Of a DNA stretch of 64,000 bases, positions 1-9,722 are shown in pieces. Source of the DNA: Aradus depressus (Eukaryota; Arthropoda; Insecta; Hemiptera; Aradidae). The notes below the pieces were generated by a model, which had not been told where the DNA came from, searched no databases, and saw only the letters and a list, made by a program, of their open reading frames with translations. The stretch lies in contig OY759222.1 in assembly GCA_963662175.1 (NCBI GenBank), forward strand, positions 12,472,222 to 12,536,221, read 5' to 3'. Positions within the stretch are counted from its first letter, which is position 1, and every line of letters starts with the position of its first letter. The translations under genes and the position numbers were made by a program.

Positions 1-438
1 CTGGTCCTTATTTTTTTTTTTACTTTTTCTCTTTTTATTGGCAATTTGTGTACAATACACATACAATAGTGCTAAAATCGAATAAAACAAAACATCTGGC
101 AGTTGAAATGAATGTTTTCCAATGAACCTCGGATTCTCCTCCTTGAGCTGTTAGACAGTGTTCGTTTAGACACCATACTATACTGGTGCTAAGCAAGCTT
201 TATTTAATTGTGTTACTCTGTACCTTGAACCTTTAATGTTTTTGCCAGTTCTCCATATTTATATGTATTCGGAGATGTGCTAGTGTTTATGAGGCAGTTC
301 TGTTGAAAACTGGTTCTGGTCAAAAATAAAACATTTGGAACACAACGGTTTTTATTTATATGTATAAATGGTAGCTCTGCCCTTCTGTTTCCAAATAATG
401 TGAAACATTAAGCAATGGTCTCAAGCCTGTGCGATGTC

Positions 439-1485
439 AGTTTTTTTTTTTTTTTTTTTCAATTTTATTTTGCCGTAAGACTAATTGTAGTCCTATAAAG
501 CCGGAGCGAGTATGTAGTAGTCTATTTATCTTCTTATTACAATTCTATTTTTGATTTGGTAATAAATTTAAAGAGTTTTTTTAACGTTTTCTATGTTTTT
601 TTTTTTTTTTTGCATTGGAGGGGGAAATGCTGTGACGCACATCCAGGGAAGGTAGCCCTGGATAGTGTGGGACTCGAGCCGATTCACCATACCCACTAAA
701 ACCCCCTCCTTGCCGATCCTGATTCCCTTCCGCGGAACTGACGGTCTGTCATTACTTCGCGGAAGGGAGGAAGGGTGGCTGGTAATGCCCCTTCTTCTGT
801 TTTATTACCGCTACTGTTCCTTGTCAGCCCTCTCCTTAAGGGCCAACCCGCCCATGATGAGCGCTGCAAAATCGCAGCCTTCATCCCACGACTCCTGGGA
901 GCGCAGCATAGCGTCCACGTAACTGGTAGCAGTCAGTGGGGCGCCCATGCTGCACTCCAGATTTTTCCTTCCCTCCTCAAATCTGGGGCATTTGAGGAGG
1001 ACATGCTCCGCCGACTATGTTATTAATGTTAGCTATTGTTTGAAGAAATGTGTTTTCGTTGGATAGTAGCGTCTCATGTTGTCTCTGGTTGTCGTACTTT
1101 TTGCACTTAGTGAAAATGTGGACTACGTCCTCAGTCTCATCGCAGTGTTCACAGTTGGGGGATGGTTTTATTTTGATTAGATGTAAGTATTTGTTTTTCT
1201 GGCATGTCCGGTCCTCAGTCGTGTCAAGTATATGACCTGTTTAGTCGTCAGTGTCTTACTGTGTGGGTAGAACCATGGCTTTGTCGTTACTGTCTCCTGT
1301 ACTCTGTAGTGGTATTGTCCTTTGGTTTGGGATATGTCAGTATAGTTGGTTTGTCATTCCGTTAGTGTCTGGTGTTGTATGATGGAAAGGGTGACTTCTT
1401 AAGTCAAGTCGATTCTGAGTGTCACTGTATCCTTTTCCGTTCCTCGCTTGGCAAGTTGGTCAGCGATGTCAGTTACTCATTATAG
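439..1485 (-). mobile_element. LINE ORF2 3' end (RNase H and zinc knuckle), interrupted
   Basis: Relic of a non-LTR retrotransposon read on the minus strand. From about 1485 downward the reverse strand encodes a DIADQLAKRGTEK segment typical of the RNase H domain of LINE ORF2. At 1205-1017 it reads LHLIKIKPSPNCEHC followed by DETEDVVHIFTKCKKYD, a C-x2-C...H-x4-C zinc knuckle of the kind that ends jockey/I/R1-type ORF2 proteins. The frame breaks at about 1017 but resumes at 597 (NNIENVKKTL, then stop), followed by a 3' UTR and a poly(A) tail, seen as poly(T) at 439-459. The gap is a second LINE copy (598-1014). The RNase H part has stops and frameshifts, so it is dead. Confidence 0.75.
598..1014 (-). 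mobile_element. 5'-truncated R1-like LINE, short copy
   Basis: Nearly identical to the 3' end of the longer R1-like element at 1818-3710: the same GCATTGNAGGGGGAAATG start after poly(T), the same C-terminal ORF2 residues (ALKERADKEQ) and 3' UTR. It stops about 415 bp in, so it is a strongly 5'-truncated insertion. The 7-bp word ctatgtt at 591-597 recurs at 1015-1021 and can be the target-site duplication; it lies inside the C-terminal codons of the older LINE described at 439-1485. Few differences separate the two R1-like copies, suggesting fairly recent activity. Confidence 0.8.
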
Positions 1486-1503
1486 AACCTAGGTGAATAA
1501 ACC

Positions 1504-1620
1504 AAGGTAGACTCTCACAGTAGATTCGGGCTCATGTCCACCAGAGGGACGAAAGAGCGCTCTGGTAGTAGGCGATATGACCTCGTAGTTAAAGCCCGGG
1601 CACGAGTTATATTAACTAAC
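1504..1620 (+). repeat. tRNA-derived SINE, 3' part
   Basis: Matches the 3' body of the SINE family seen complete at 39682-40035: the words gggctcatgtccaccag, gaaagagcgctctggtagtagg and aaagcccgggca are present. The tail is of the AACTAACTA type. The tRNA head is absent. Confidence 0.75.
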
Positions 1621-1689
1621 TAAAACACTCCCATCATCAGTATCTATTATACATTTGTTCTTTAGAGTAACTACGAGTATTCCTTCACA

Positions 1690-1811
1690 TGCGTCCTTAT
1701 GTGGTTTTGAATTCAGATATGAAATTTAGTGTCTATTCATTCATTCTATTAGAGTTTTGTGTTAAGCTCCCCCCCTAATGCTCCTCTTTTCTTTGGCCGA
1801 TTTGACTGAAA

Positions 1812-1817
<6 letters not shown>
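1690..1817 (+). repeat. Interspersed repeat B, left part (target of the R1-like insertion)
   Basis: Part of a dispersed repeat here called family B. Its marker words are gccgatttgactgaaaatcaat, attcattctatcgggagtta and tttcatatttggaatctg. This copy is split by the R1-like LINE and resumes at 3711. No coding capacity is apparent. Other copies lie at 12715, 18560, 26140, 27540, 42215 and 60795. Confidence 0.7.
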
Positions 1818-1849
<32 letters not shown>

Positions 1850-3710
1850 ATTGCAGGGGGAAATGCTGTGACGCACATCCAGGGAAGGTAGCCCTGGATA
1901 GTGTGGGACTCGAGACGGTTCACCATCACCATACCCACTAAAACCCCCTCCTTGCCGATCCTGATTCCCTTCCGCGGAACTGACGGTCTGTCATTACTTC
2001 GCGGAAGGGAGGAAGGGTGGCTGGTAACGCCCCTTCTTCTGTTTTATTACCGCTACTGTTCCTTGTCAGCCCTCTCCTTAAGGGCCAACCCGCCCATGAT
2101 GAGCGCTGCAAAATCGCAGCCTTCATCCCACGACTCCTGGGAGCGCAGCATAGCGTCCACGTAACTGGTAGCAGTCAGCGGGGCGCCCATGCTGCACTCC
2201 AGATTTTTCCTTCCCTCCTCAAATCTGGGGCATTTGAGGAGGACATGCTCCGCCGACTCCGTCTCACCAAGGCACGCGGGGCAGTCTGGTGTTGTTGCTG
2301 CCCCGATTTTGTGGAGGTACCCCCGGAACCCACCGTGTCCCGTGAGTACCTGGGTGAGGTGGTAATTCACCTCCCCATGCTTTCTGGTGAGCCAAGGCTC
2401 GACTCGAGGGATGAGCCGATGGGTCCACCGTCCCTTTGTGGACTTGTCCCATTCTTCCTGCCACTCCCTAATTGTCCTGGCCCTCTCTGGCTCTGCTGGA
2501 CCAGGGCTGGCCCCCGCGTCCTGATAGAAGACCCGGTTTCCCCTGTGGTCGAAGCGCTGCACCACCTCTTCCACCTGAACCGGGTCTTGTTTCCTTTTGA
2601 AGTGTCGCGTACGTTCCCGTGCCAAGAGGTCAATGGGGGGCAGCCCAGCAATTACATAGGCAGCGTTGCCAGAAACTGTTCGGTAGGCGCATGCGACTCT
2701 CAGTGCGCTTCGCCTGTGAGCGGGGGCGATCAGCCTCAGGTATGAGGGAATCCTCGTTGCATCTGCCCATGTCGGGGCCCCGTGCAGAAGGATGGATGTG
2801 CTGACTCCTGCCAGCAGTCTTCTCCTGCTCTGCCTAGGGCCACCGACGTTGGGCAGAATTCTCGAAATCGCCGCCGATGTCCTGGCGGCCTTCGCTCCCA
2901 CGTATTTGAGGTGCTCCCTAAAAGTGAGCCTCTGATCCAGCATTACTCCCAGGTACCTGATTGCCGGTTGGGTCTCGATAGTATAACCCTGGAAGGTCAG
3001 TGACATGTTGGTTCTGGCCTTCCTCCCGGTGAAGAGTACTGCATCCGTCTTGTGGATGGCCAGGGAAAGGCCCACAGAGCTCATCCAATGGTGTATCCGC
3101 TCCATGGCAGCCTGGAATTTGCGTTCCAGGTTTTCCAGATCATCAGCCACTATGACGATCCCTACATCGTCAGCATACGCCACCAAGGTAAGGTCTTCTG
3201 GCATTGGCAGGCTCAGCAAGCCATTGTACAGGATGTTCCACAGTGTGGGGCCAAGGACTGACTCTTGTGGAACTCCTGTAGTGACCTTGAATTCCCTGGT
3301 TCCGTCAGTGGTGTCCGCGAACAGCATCCTCTCGCTTAGGTAGTTCCTGATGATCTTCATCAGATACCTGGGGATCTTGAAGTCCCGTAAGAGGCTCTCC
3401 CAGATCTTGTCCCACCGAGCCGAGTTGAACGCATTGCTGATGTCCAACGTGACCATAAGCCAGTGCTTCCGGTTCCTTAGCGTCCCGGTTATGGCTGCAC
3501 ACACCAGATTCTTCACCTCTTCCACTGCATCTGTTGTTGACCACCCTGGTCGAAACCCATACTGATTGTCGGTTAGGCCAGCCTCCACATGCTCGCGCAA
3601 CCTCTCGTGGATGATGCCTTCCAGCACCTTCCCCGCTGTATCAAGGAGGCAGAGGGGTCTGTATGCCGAAGGATCACCTGGGGGCTTTCCCGGCTTCGGT
3701 ATCAGGACAA
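1818..3710 (-). mobile_element. R1-like non-LTR retrotransposon, 5'-truncated
   Basis: A 1.9-kb LINE inserted on the minus strand. Its poly(A) tail appears as poly(T) at 1817-1846 and its 5' truncation point is at 3710. The 14-bp sequence gactgaaaatcaat flanks it on both sides (1804-1817 and 3711-3724) as a target-site duplication. Removing the insert rejoins the two halves of a family B repeat, which proves that the insertion is younger than that repeat. The element keeps reverse transcriptase, the C-terminal region and the 3' UTR, and lacks ORF1 and the endonuclease. Confidence 0.93.
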
Positions 3711-3712
3711 GA
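2053..3712 (-). CDS. R1-like LINE ORF2: reverse transcriptase and C-terminal region, partial
   Basis: An uninterrupted frame of about 550 codons encoding the C-terminal part of a LINE ORF2 protein. Visible reverse-transcriptase motifs in order: LVLIPKPGKPPGDPSAYRPL at the truncated end, NQYGFRPGWSTTDAVEEV, LDISNAFNSARWD, TGVPQESVLGPTLWN and the catalytic YADD box; then the thumb region and a CPACLGETESAEHVLLKCP zinc knuckle near the C-terminus. The GFRxGxST and LLDTAGKVLE words fit the R1 clade. The frame happens to stay open past 3712 for about 90 codons, but those belong to the flanking family B repeat and are not element protein. Without an N-terminal endonuclease the copy cannot move itself. 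The open frame over 1.6 kb implies recent insertion. Confidence 0.88.
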
Positions 3713-3900
3713 CTGAAAATCAATAGGTGTGGTCGTTGGAGTGTTCTTAATTCACATATAAAATTTCCTGAAGATACATTGATTCTATCGGGAGTTATCG
3801 TGTAGACATACTTTTTTTTCATATTTGGAATCTCGAGAACGGAAAACACGAGATTCCATTGAAAACTCTGCATCGGAGCTGGGGAAGTAAAATAAAAAAT
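3711..3900 (+). repeat. Interspersed repeat B, right part
   Basis: Continuation of the family B copy broken at 1817: it carries aggtgtggtcgttggagtgtt, cattgattctatcgggagtta, and the end word tttttttcatatttggaatc. It reads on seamlessly from 1817 once the R1-like insert is removed. Confidence 0.75.
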
Positions 3901-4143
3901 GATTTGGCCAAAACAGGACTTTCTTATACCAACCGCTATTTTACAGATTACTCTCCCCCTACTTCCCCCTCTCAAATTAATTGTTTATTGGCATTACTGG
4001 ATGTAAGACAGTACCTAATGTGTTGGCGTCTGCGGTTTCCTCTGTAATTTTGACAGTGACTTTCTTATACCCATAATGTTAGTGTGAAATGAATTTTAGA
4101 GAGGGGAGGGAAGAAAGAGATCTGTAAAAAGTGGTTGGTATAA

Positions 4144-4344
4144 GTTAGTTAGTTTAATTCATGCCTGGTCTTTAACTACAAGATCATATCGCTTATTACC
4201 AGAGCGTTCTTTCTTGGTGGACATGAGCCCGACTCTACCATGGGAGTCCCCCTTGCCATCCCTAAATTTTTATTCATCTAGGGTAGGAGTCTTTAACGAA
4301 TACCTGACATCGAACAGGGTCGGGACCATCGCTTAACGTCCCAT
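4144..4344 (-). repeat. tRNA-derived SINE, head-less copy
   Basis: Reverse-strand copy of the SINE body (gctttaactac, ggacatgagcccgactcta, ctaaatttttattcatctaggg) ending at gcttaacgtcccat. The tRNA-like head is missing. The tail is of the AACTAACTA type. Confidence 0.75.
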
Positions 4345-4389
4345 CTTACCTTCCAGATAAGGTTAGTATAAAAAAAGTCCCCGAAACTA

Positions 4390-4734
4390 GGTTAGGTTAG
4401 GTTTTATGACTCATGCCCGGGCTTTAACTACGAGGTCATATCGCCTACTACCAGAGCGCACTTTCAACGCTCTGATGGACAGAAACATGACTCTACTATG
4501 GGAGTCCTAAATTTTGCCTACCCTAAATTTTTATTCATCTAGGGTAGGGGTCTTTAACGAGTACCTGACATCGTACAGGCTCGGGACCATCGCTTAACGT
4601 CCCATCCGAAGGATGGCGTGCTTAAGTTTATTTTACCTCCCAGATAAAATAAACTAAGGGCCTCGGTCGGGCTACGAACCCACAACCTTGAGCTCAGAAG
4701 TCAAGGACGCATACCACTGAGCTACCGGCGCCCT
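4390..4734 (-). mobile_element. tRNA-derived SINE, full length with target duplication
   Basis: A complete 345-bp copy. On the minus strand it starts with a tRNA-like head: GGCGCCGGTAGCTCAGTGG contains an RNA polymerase III A box, and a degenerate B box follows in the gggctacgaaccc segment. It then continues into the shared body and ends in AACCT repeats (ttaggttaggttttat on the plus strand). Both flanks carry the 11-bp target duplication ccccgaaacta (4379-4389 and 4735-4745), which fixes the element boundaries and shows LINE-assisted insertion. Confidence 0.9.
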
Positions 4735-4826
4735 CCCCGAAACTAAAATTACTGCTAGCGTCATGTTGTCATGACAACTGTCCAAAGTTGCAACCCTTCC
4801 CACTCTATAGTCTGTAAGCAAAATTT

Positions 4827-4915
4827 AGGACCCCCACAGTATATTCGGGCTCATGTCCACCAGAGTGACGAAAGAGCACTCTGGTATTAGGCGATATGAC
4901 CTCGTAGTTCCGGGC

Positions 4916-4919
<4 letters not shown>
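4827..4919 (+). repeat. tRNA-derived SINE, 3' fragment
   Basis: Short plus-strand piece with gggctcatgtccaccagagtg, gcactctggtattaggcgat and ccgggcatga, followed by a long poly(T) run (4920-4947). The poly(T) probably marks the tail of another, unidentified minus-strand retroelement at 4948-5345. Confidence 0.65.
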
Positions 4920-4947
<28 letters not shown>

Positions 4948-5432
4948 ATTTTTTTTTTTCAGTTTTCATTGACTGATAAAATCACGCAGGTAATTCAGGA
5001 ATTGTTTGAAGCGGGTGGGAGTTCAAAATAACAACAACATTCAATCCACTTTTCAATGGAACGACATGATTTACCGGCCTCAACGCAACCTTCCGAGCAA
5101 TGGCGGTTAACTTCCTAGTACATCACAAAATCGAAATCATTGTTGAGTATTTTAAACCTTTCTCTATGGATACTCATTTTACGCTGTTGGTTCTCATTCA
5201 TAACAAAAGATTAGTGGATGGCTTCCTGCCGGGACTAGGTCAAAGATTAAAGACAGCAGTCCATTCATGCCGGGTCTCACTGGGCCGGCTTCAGCAACAG
5301 CTGTTCTCTCTGTCCAACCACTTGTGTCTACAATTGTTATCATAATAATATTGTAATAACATATTTTATTAATATTGTATATAATATTTTAATATTGTCT
5401 ATTGTACAAAAAATGTCAATTTTTGAGTAGGT
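4948..5432. other. Unassigned segment next to poly(T)
   Basis: Less A/T-rich than the surroundings up to about 5340. The position directly after a 27-nt poly(T) suggests the 3' end of a minus-strand LINE, but neither strand gives a recognisable protein. An 81-codon plus-strand frame at 5100-5345 resembles nothing known to me and is probably chance. Confidence 0.3.
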
Positions 5433-5541
5433 ACGCCGATAAGCTTAGTGGTATCCATGCTTGCTTACTGAGCTCATGTTACCCGACCGAGGCCCTTGGT
5501 TTTTTTTATCTGGGAGGTGAAAAAATCTTGAGCACGCTGTC
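5433..5541 (+). repeat. tRNA-derived SINE, 5' fragment
   Basis: Degraded head (gcttagtggtatccatgcttgc, cccgaccgaggcccttgg) and first part of the body (atctgggaggtgaaaa, gagcacgctgtcc). Confidence 0.65.
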
Positions 5542-5576
5542 CATAATTCCACGTGTGAGTTAAATAACTAACTACA

Positions 5577-5690
5577 AAAAATATCTACATTAACTACAGG
5601 TTTCGGTATTACACCATATTCAGGTTTAGTTATAAAATTACCTGAACCTGTAATGCCGAAACTGGTACCTAGTTTACATAGAAATGTTTT
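5577..5690. repeat. Inverted pair with hammerhead-like core
   Basis: Two oppositely oriented versions of one sequence. Minus strand: cctgaatatggtgtaataccgaaacc; plus strand at 5641: cctgaacctgtaatgccgaaactgg. Each has the layout CTGA-short hairpin-CCGAAAC. A related single copy lies at 44408-44440. See the finding on hammerhead-like motifs. Confidence 0.45.
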
Positions 5691-5849
5691 TGGAATAGCA
5701 AATATTTGAAAGCTCAGCAGAAATTCTTGCAGTTTGTTTGACCACACGTTTGATTTCTGCCTTTCTATTGCATCGTTGGTCATTTCTGCTACATATTACA
5801 AATGACATTGTAATTAAAATTAAATTAATTCACATTGTAATTATAATTA

Positions 5850-6480
5850 GAAGGGGCGTAGCCAGGATTTTGAGCAGGGGGAGGGGGGGGGAGCAAAGTT
5901 AGGCTACAGAGGTGGGGGGTATAGACTCCCGGGGGCACAGCCCGCAGTTTCCATGGTTAGCGTTGCAGACTTTTTATTATTAATTTTGGAGGCTCGTACC
6001 TCTAGAAGCTCCCCCTGACGTAACAACTGACTGAAATACTTAAGTTGACATGAGCAGCAAAAATGCAAAGCGCAGCAGCAGCAAATGCACGCTGTGGTTT
6101 CTGTGCTTATAGAATTAACTGACTTACAGACAATAGCGTGCATCTGCTGCTGCTGCGCTTTGCATTTTTACTGCGCATGTAAAATCAGCTTTAATATAAT
6201 AAATTATAACATAAATGAAGATTTTGAGCTAGCAAAAAAATGATCGAATCCATATATATTTAAAAATTCTGGCGCCTGCCCTGCACTTGCAACAGCTGAT
6301 TGCTGATTTAGGAATCAGACGCACGGGAAATTTAAAGACCCTATTGGTAACTTTCAAACAATCCATGTTTAATAAAAACAATTTTTTTAGTTTATTTAAT
6401 TTTTATCTTGTTTTTTGCTCTGGCGTGCCCCCCCCCCCCCCCCCCCCCCCCCTCTCCTGGCTACTCCCCTGATAATTAGT
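5850..6480. other. Low-complexity segment with G and C runs
   Basis: A G-rich tract at 5876-5893 (gggggagggggggggag) and a run of about 23 C at 6430-6452 bracket a region with an inverted repeat around aaatgcaaagcgcagcagcagc (6062-6083) and gctgctgctgcgctttgcattt (6147-6168). Similar outer words (gcgtagccaggattttgagc at left, ctggctactcccctgat at right) look like the ends of a single foldback transposon. No coding sequence seen. Confidence 0.45.
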
Positions 6481-6601
6481 AATGTAATTCTATAACAATC
6501 TGCTCAATTATGCGCCTCACAGTGGGACGAATTAGGAAAAAAGTAGCCGTTTACACGGTTTTGAGAAATTTACGTAATTTGAGTTTAATTCAGGTGTTAA
6601 A

Positions 6602-7790
6602 CTTTTTTTTTCACTTTATTAGATTTATCTAATCTATATAATAAACATAACAATAAATCATGATCTGATGAGCAGAATACAGAACACTTGATGGATCAGC
6701 ACTACCATTTTCTGAGGCTGGAGATCACGCGGCTAACGACGATTAAGTCGTCGTGGAGGATCGCCTGGCAAGGACCGGACCGACATTGCTTTCACTAGTG
6801 TGTTCGGGTGAAGTGTGAATTTTTTTCTCCAAATTTTTGTATAGTTGTGTGACTTCGTGTAAGAATGGTATATTGAGATCGCGGTGAAACGTTGTATGGG
6901 TAATGTGTGGTTGGTCGAAGAACTTTATTTTGGATGACTTGAATTATTTTGGTGTGAGGAGGGCTTAGCAGAACCCCTGAGCTGAATGCTTTATGTCCAG
7001 ATAGGTCTGATAACAGTCTTGTAGACACTCAGTTTGTGGTTGAGGCGAAGTTGAAATCTCTTGTCTAGAAGTCTTTTGAGCAGTCCAAATCGTCGTTTCA
7101 TCTTGTGTTGATGCGTAACGTGTTTGTTCCAAGTCAGTCGTCAGAGTGTTAGAGTGATATTATTCACCCATACAGTTCGTCTCATGACGAATGTAACATG
7201 AAGGGATTTGATCTCATTTATTTTTAGCTTCTATGGACGCTGCCAACCCTCTAGAAGGTGTAAGTCTCCCCGCAGAGATAGCGATGCGTCCCCAGCCGAT
7301 TTATTAGTAGCTAAAATTGCTATATGATCGGCGTAGGTGGCTAACACCGTCTCAGGCAATGTTGGGAGGCTGGACGCTGCTTGCAACGTAGAGAAGGGGT
7401 CCCAGAATGCTCCCCTGTGGGACACCAGCTCTTACAGGATGAATCTCAGAGTGGACATGGAAACTCTCCTGTCTGACCTGGAAAAAGCGGTCATCCAGGT
7501 AAGAGCGAAGAAGACGATAATATCCGTCAGGGATTGCATGTTTCAGCTTATACAGCAGCCCAACATGCCAGACACGGTCGAAAGCTTGACATCCAGAAAT
7601 TCTGCGGAACAATAACACTTCCTTTCCAAAGCGGAAGAAATCTCAACAGCTAATCTGTGACATTGTTGAAGAGTTGAGTGCTTTTGTCGGAAACCGAACT
7701 GATGATTCTGAATAGGTTCGTGTTCTTTGAAAAGAGGAAATAAACAACTGAAGAGATATTTTTCAGAGTTTAGAACGAGTAGGAAGAAGA
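6602..7790 (-). pseudogene. Jockey-like LINE, degraded ORF2 and 3' end
   Basis: Minus-strand LINE relic. From 5' to 3' the reverse strand shows NHQFGFRQKHSTLQQCHRLAVE, then AFDRVWHVGLLYKLKHAIPD, SYLDDRFFQVRQ, RAGVPQGSILGPLLY, then a YADH box in place of the catalytic YADD, and further on KRLLDKRFQLRLNHKLSVYK, TVIRPIW and AKPSSH...IIQVIQNKVLR. This order is the reverse transcriptase palm followed by the C-terminal region of the jockey clade. Frameshifts occur near 7590, around 7400 and near 6970, and the last catalytic aspartate is lost, so the copy is dead. A short poly(A) tail (poly(T) at 6603-6611) marks its 3' end. Confidence 0.82.
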
Positions 7791-7796
7791 GCTCAA

Positions 7797-8040
7797 GATC
7801 GCGGGTTCGAAAGTTTCTGGGATATGAAAAAACATTGAGCAAGCCGTCCTTCGGATGGGACGTTAAGCGATGGTTCTGAGCTTTTGCGATGTCAGGAACT
7901 CGTTAAACAAACCTAGATAAGCAAAATTTATCCCACAGTAGAGTTGGGCTCATGTCTACCAGAGTGATGAAAGAGTGCTTTGGTAGTAGGCGATATGACC
8001 TAAAATTAAAAACTCGGACATGATTCACAATAACTAACCA
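7797..8040 (+). repeat. tRNA-derived SINE
   Basis: Begins in the B-box region (ctcaagatcgcgggttcga), then gccgtccttcggatgggacg, gggctcatgtctaccagagtg and a tail of AACTAACC type. The A-box half is missing. Confidence 0.75.
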
Positions 8041-8121
8041 TAATATTAAACCTATATTGGTATGGATTGACCAATGATGTAATATATCCCCATCCTATAA
8101 TATTATAAATAGATTTCTACC

Positions 8122-8754
8122 AAAACCGTTTTTTTGACGTCAAAACGTCTATTCGCTCGTTAAGCACAGTGATAGCCGGTCAAACTTTCTTGTGTTACAA
8201 AATACCGTCAGATTTCAATCGATAATAACTACGAGACTAATAATGCGATAACAACGGTTGAGGTCACAATGGATAGAGCATGTCTGTATGTGTTTGTTGT
8301 GCAGTGTTTGTTTTGCCTGTGACGTTATCGGGCTAGTGTGGGCGCCGGCGGATGATTGTTCCGAATTAGCGTTGTGTAAAATTAGAAATTAGTGTAGCGT
8401 GATAACGCGTTTAGATAGGACGTTGATTCGGGTGTCATTGTAAACAGCTTGAGGAGCACTACTAGGACTCAAAGTGAAACAATAAAAATATTCGCCGAAA
8501 TATATGTAAAAATCGGTATTAAATTGAAAATTGCAAAAAAATTAAAGAGGTCTCATACGAATCGTAAATATGCGCAGAATTATAGAAAACGCAAATCAGA
8601 GGAAAGCTCGCATCAAAAGGACTTTAAAAAACCTAAAAAGTCTAGTGCCGAGCGAATGCAAGAGCTACGGCAGAATCGAAAAGAAAATGAAAAAACTGCG
8701 CAAAGAAGTTTTCACGGAAAATCTACGGCGTGGACCTTGACTACGCCTTAATTT
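8122..8754 (+). mobile_element. Unclassified two-copy element (copy 1) with small basic ORF
   Basis: About 630 bp that recurs, about 90% identical by eye, at 61472-62065. Shared landmarks are aaaacgtctattcgctcgtt, gcacagtgatagccggtcaa, gcgccggcggatgattgttcc and gaccttgactacgcctta. It looks like a transcript leader followed by a short reading frame. No terminal inverted repeat is visible, and both copies sit next to T-runs. The superfamily is not recognised. Confidence 0.6.
8449..8751 (+). CDS. Small Lys/Arg-rich protein of the two-copy element
   Basis: A 100-codon frame, very rich in Lys, Arg, Glu and Gln, predicted helical and soluble. The core RKYAQNYRKRKSEESSHQKD and KKPKKSSAERMQELRQNRKE is shared with the copy at 61857-62009. 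The SSAERMQELRQ type of motif is often seen at the N-terminus of arthropod transposon-derived proteins, which is my only lead on origin. Only the part after about residue 35 is conserved between the copies; the copy-2 frame begins at its own ATG there, so the first 35 codons here may be untranslated leader. Function unknown. Confidence 0.4.
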   Translation: MRSTTRTQSETIKIFAEIYVKIGIKLKIAKKLKRSHTNRKYAQNYRKRKSEESSHQKDFKKPKKSSAERMQELRQNRKENEKTAQRSFHGKSTAWTLTTP

Positions 8755-9580
8755 GTTTTGTTTTTTTCAGACTTTTAGATTCACTTCCACCATATATAAT
8801 AATAAAATAATCCTCTTACATATGTTATGTAAGCGGATTTATAACATGTATAAATCTTATTCAATAAGTGAATTGAAGTGGAGTAAGGATTTCGATTGGA
8901 CGTAAAGGGGGAGAGGGAAAGGGCGGGATAGGCAAACGAGGGAGGGAGGGGAGCAGTTTAATGTTCATTGGCTGAGACGGAAGGGTGGGGATAGACAAAC
9001 TGACCAATCAACAGCGACTATCTTCAACCCTCCATGGCTGATATTCTGTATTGATTCCAGTACACTTCAAAAGTCTTTATTTTAATAAAAGGTACATGTT
9101 TTTTTGACAAATTGTAAAAATATTGTAAATCTTAAATATGTAACTGTTTATTACAAGATATATTGTTATTTTCACTATATCAGTGTTTTAAATAACATAA
9201 TTACTTACCTACTAAGTAACTGAGACTTCAGCAAATATTGCGAAAATGGACTTATTTATGTCTTTAATTCAAAATGAAATGTGCCGAGCACTTCGTGAGC
9301 TGGGTTCTTACTATTACTTATATATTACTTGGTATATATTTAACGACATTGCAGTAAGAACATGTTTGCCTAATGTTCATGTAAAGCAAAAAAAAAAATG
9401 TACTTGAAGAAAAACTTATTCTCCTTGGAATGGTACTTAAAAAAAAAAAGTATTGATATTGGCAAAATGAAGGTGAAGATGGATTCACTGGTTGGATGTA
9501 AAATAAAAGTCGGTGAATCAACGGCGATATATTATCAAGTCCGAATACATTTCTGCGATCTGTGATCCGTTTCGGTACAT
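8755..9580. other. No gene seen
   Basis: A/T-rich sequence with a short purine-rich patch at 8895-8955. Nothing coding or repeated was recognised. Confidence 0.5.
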
Positions 9581-9722
9581 GGAGGGCGCGGCTACCTCAG
9601 AGGTAGCGTGCTTGCCTATTGAACTCAAGATCGCGGGTTTAAAAAAAAAACTTGAGCACGCCGTCCTTCGGACGAGAGATTAAGCAATGTTTCTGAGCCC
9701 GTACGTTGTCGTTAAGACCGCC
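9581..9722 (+). repeat. tRNA-derived SINE, 5' part
   Basis: Altered head (gagggcgcggctacctcagagg), B-box region (caagatcgcgggtt), then cacgccgtccttcggacga. It stops before the 3' body. Confidence 0.65.

Noticed and set aside
2017..2745. A 242-codon plus-strand frame across the R1-like LINE
   Set aside because: It is the antisense shadow of the reverse-transcriptase frame; it has no recognisable domain and follows the GC-rich LINE coding strand.
3713..3975. N-terminal extension of the LINE protein to 640 residues
   Set aside because: Sequence beyond 3712 is the flanking family B repeat, shown by the target duplication; it is read through by chance.
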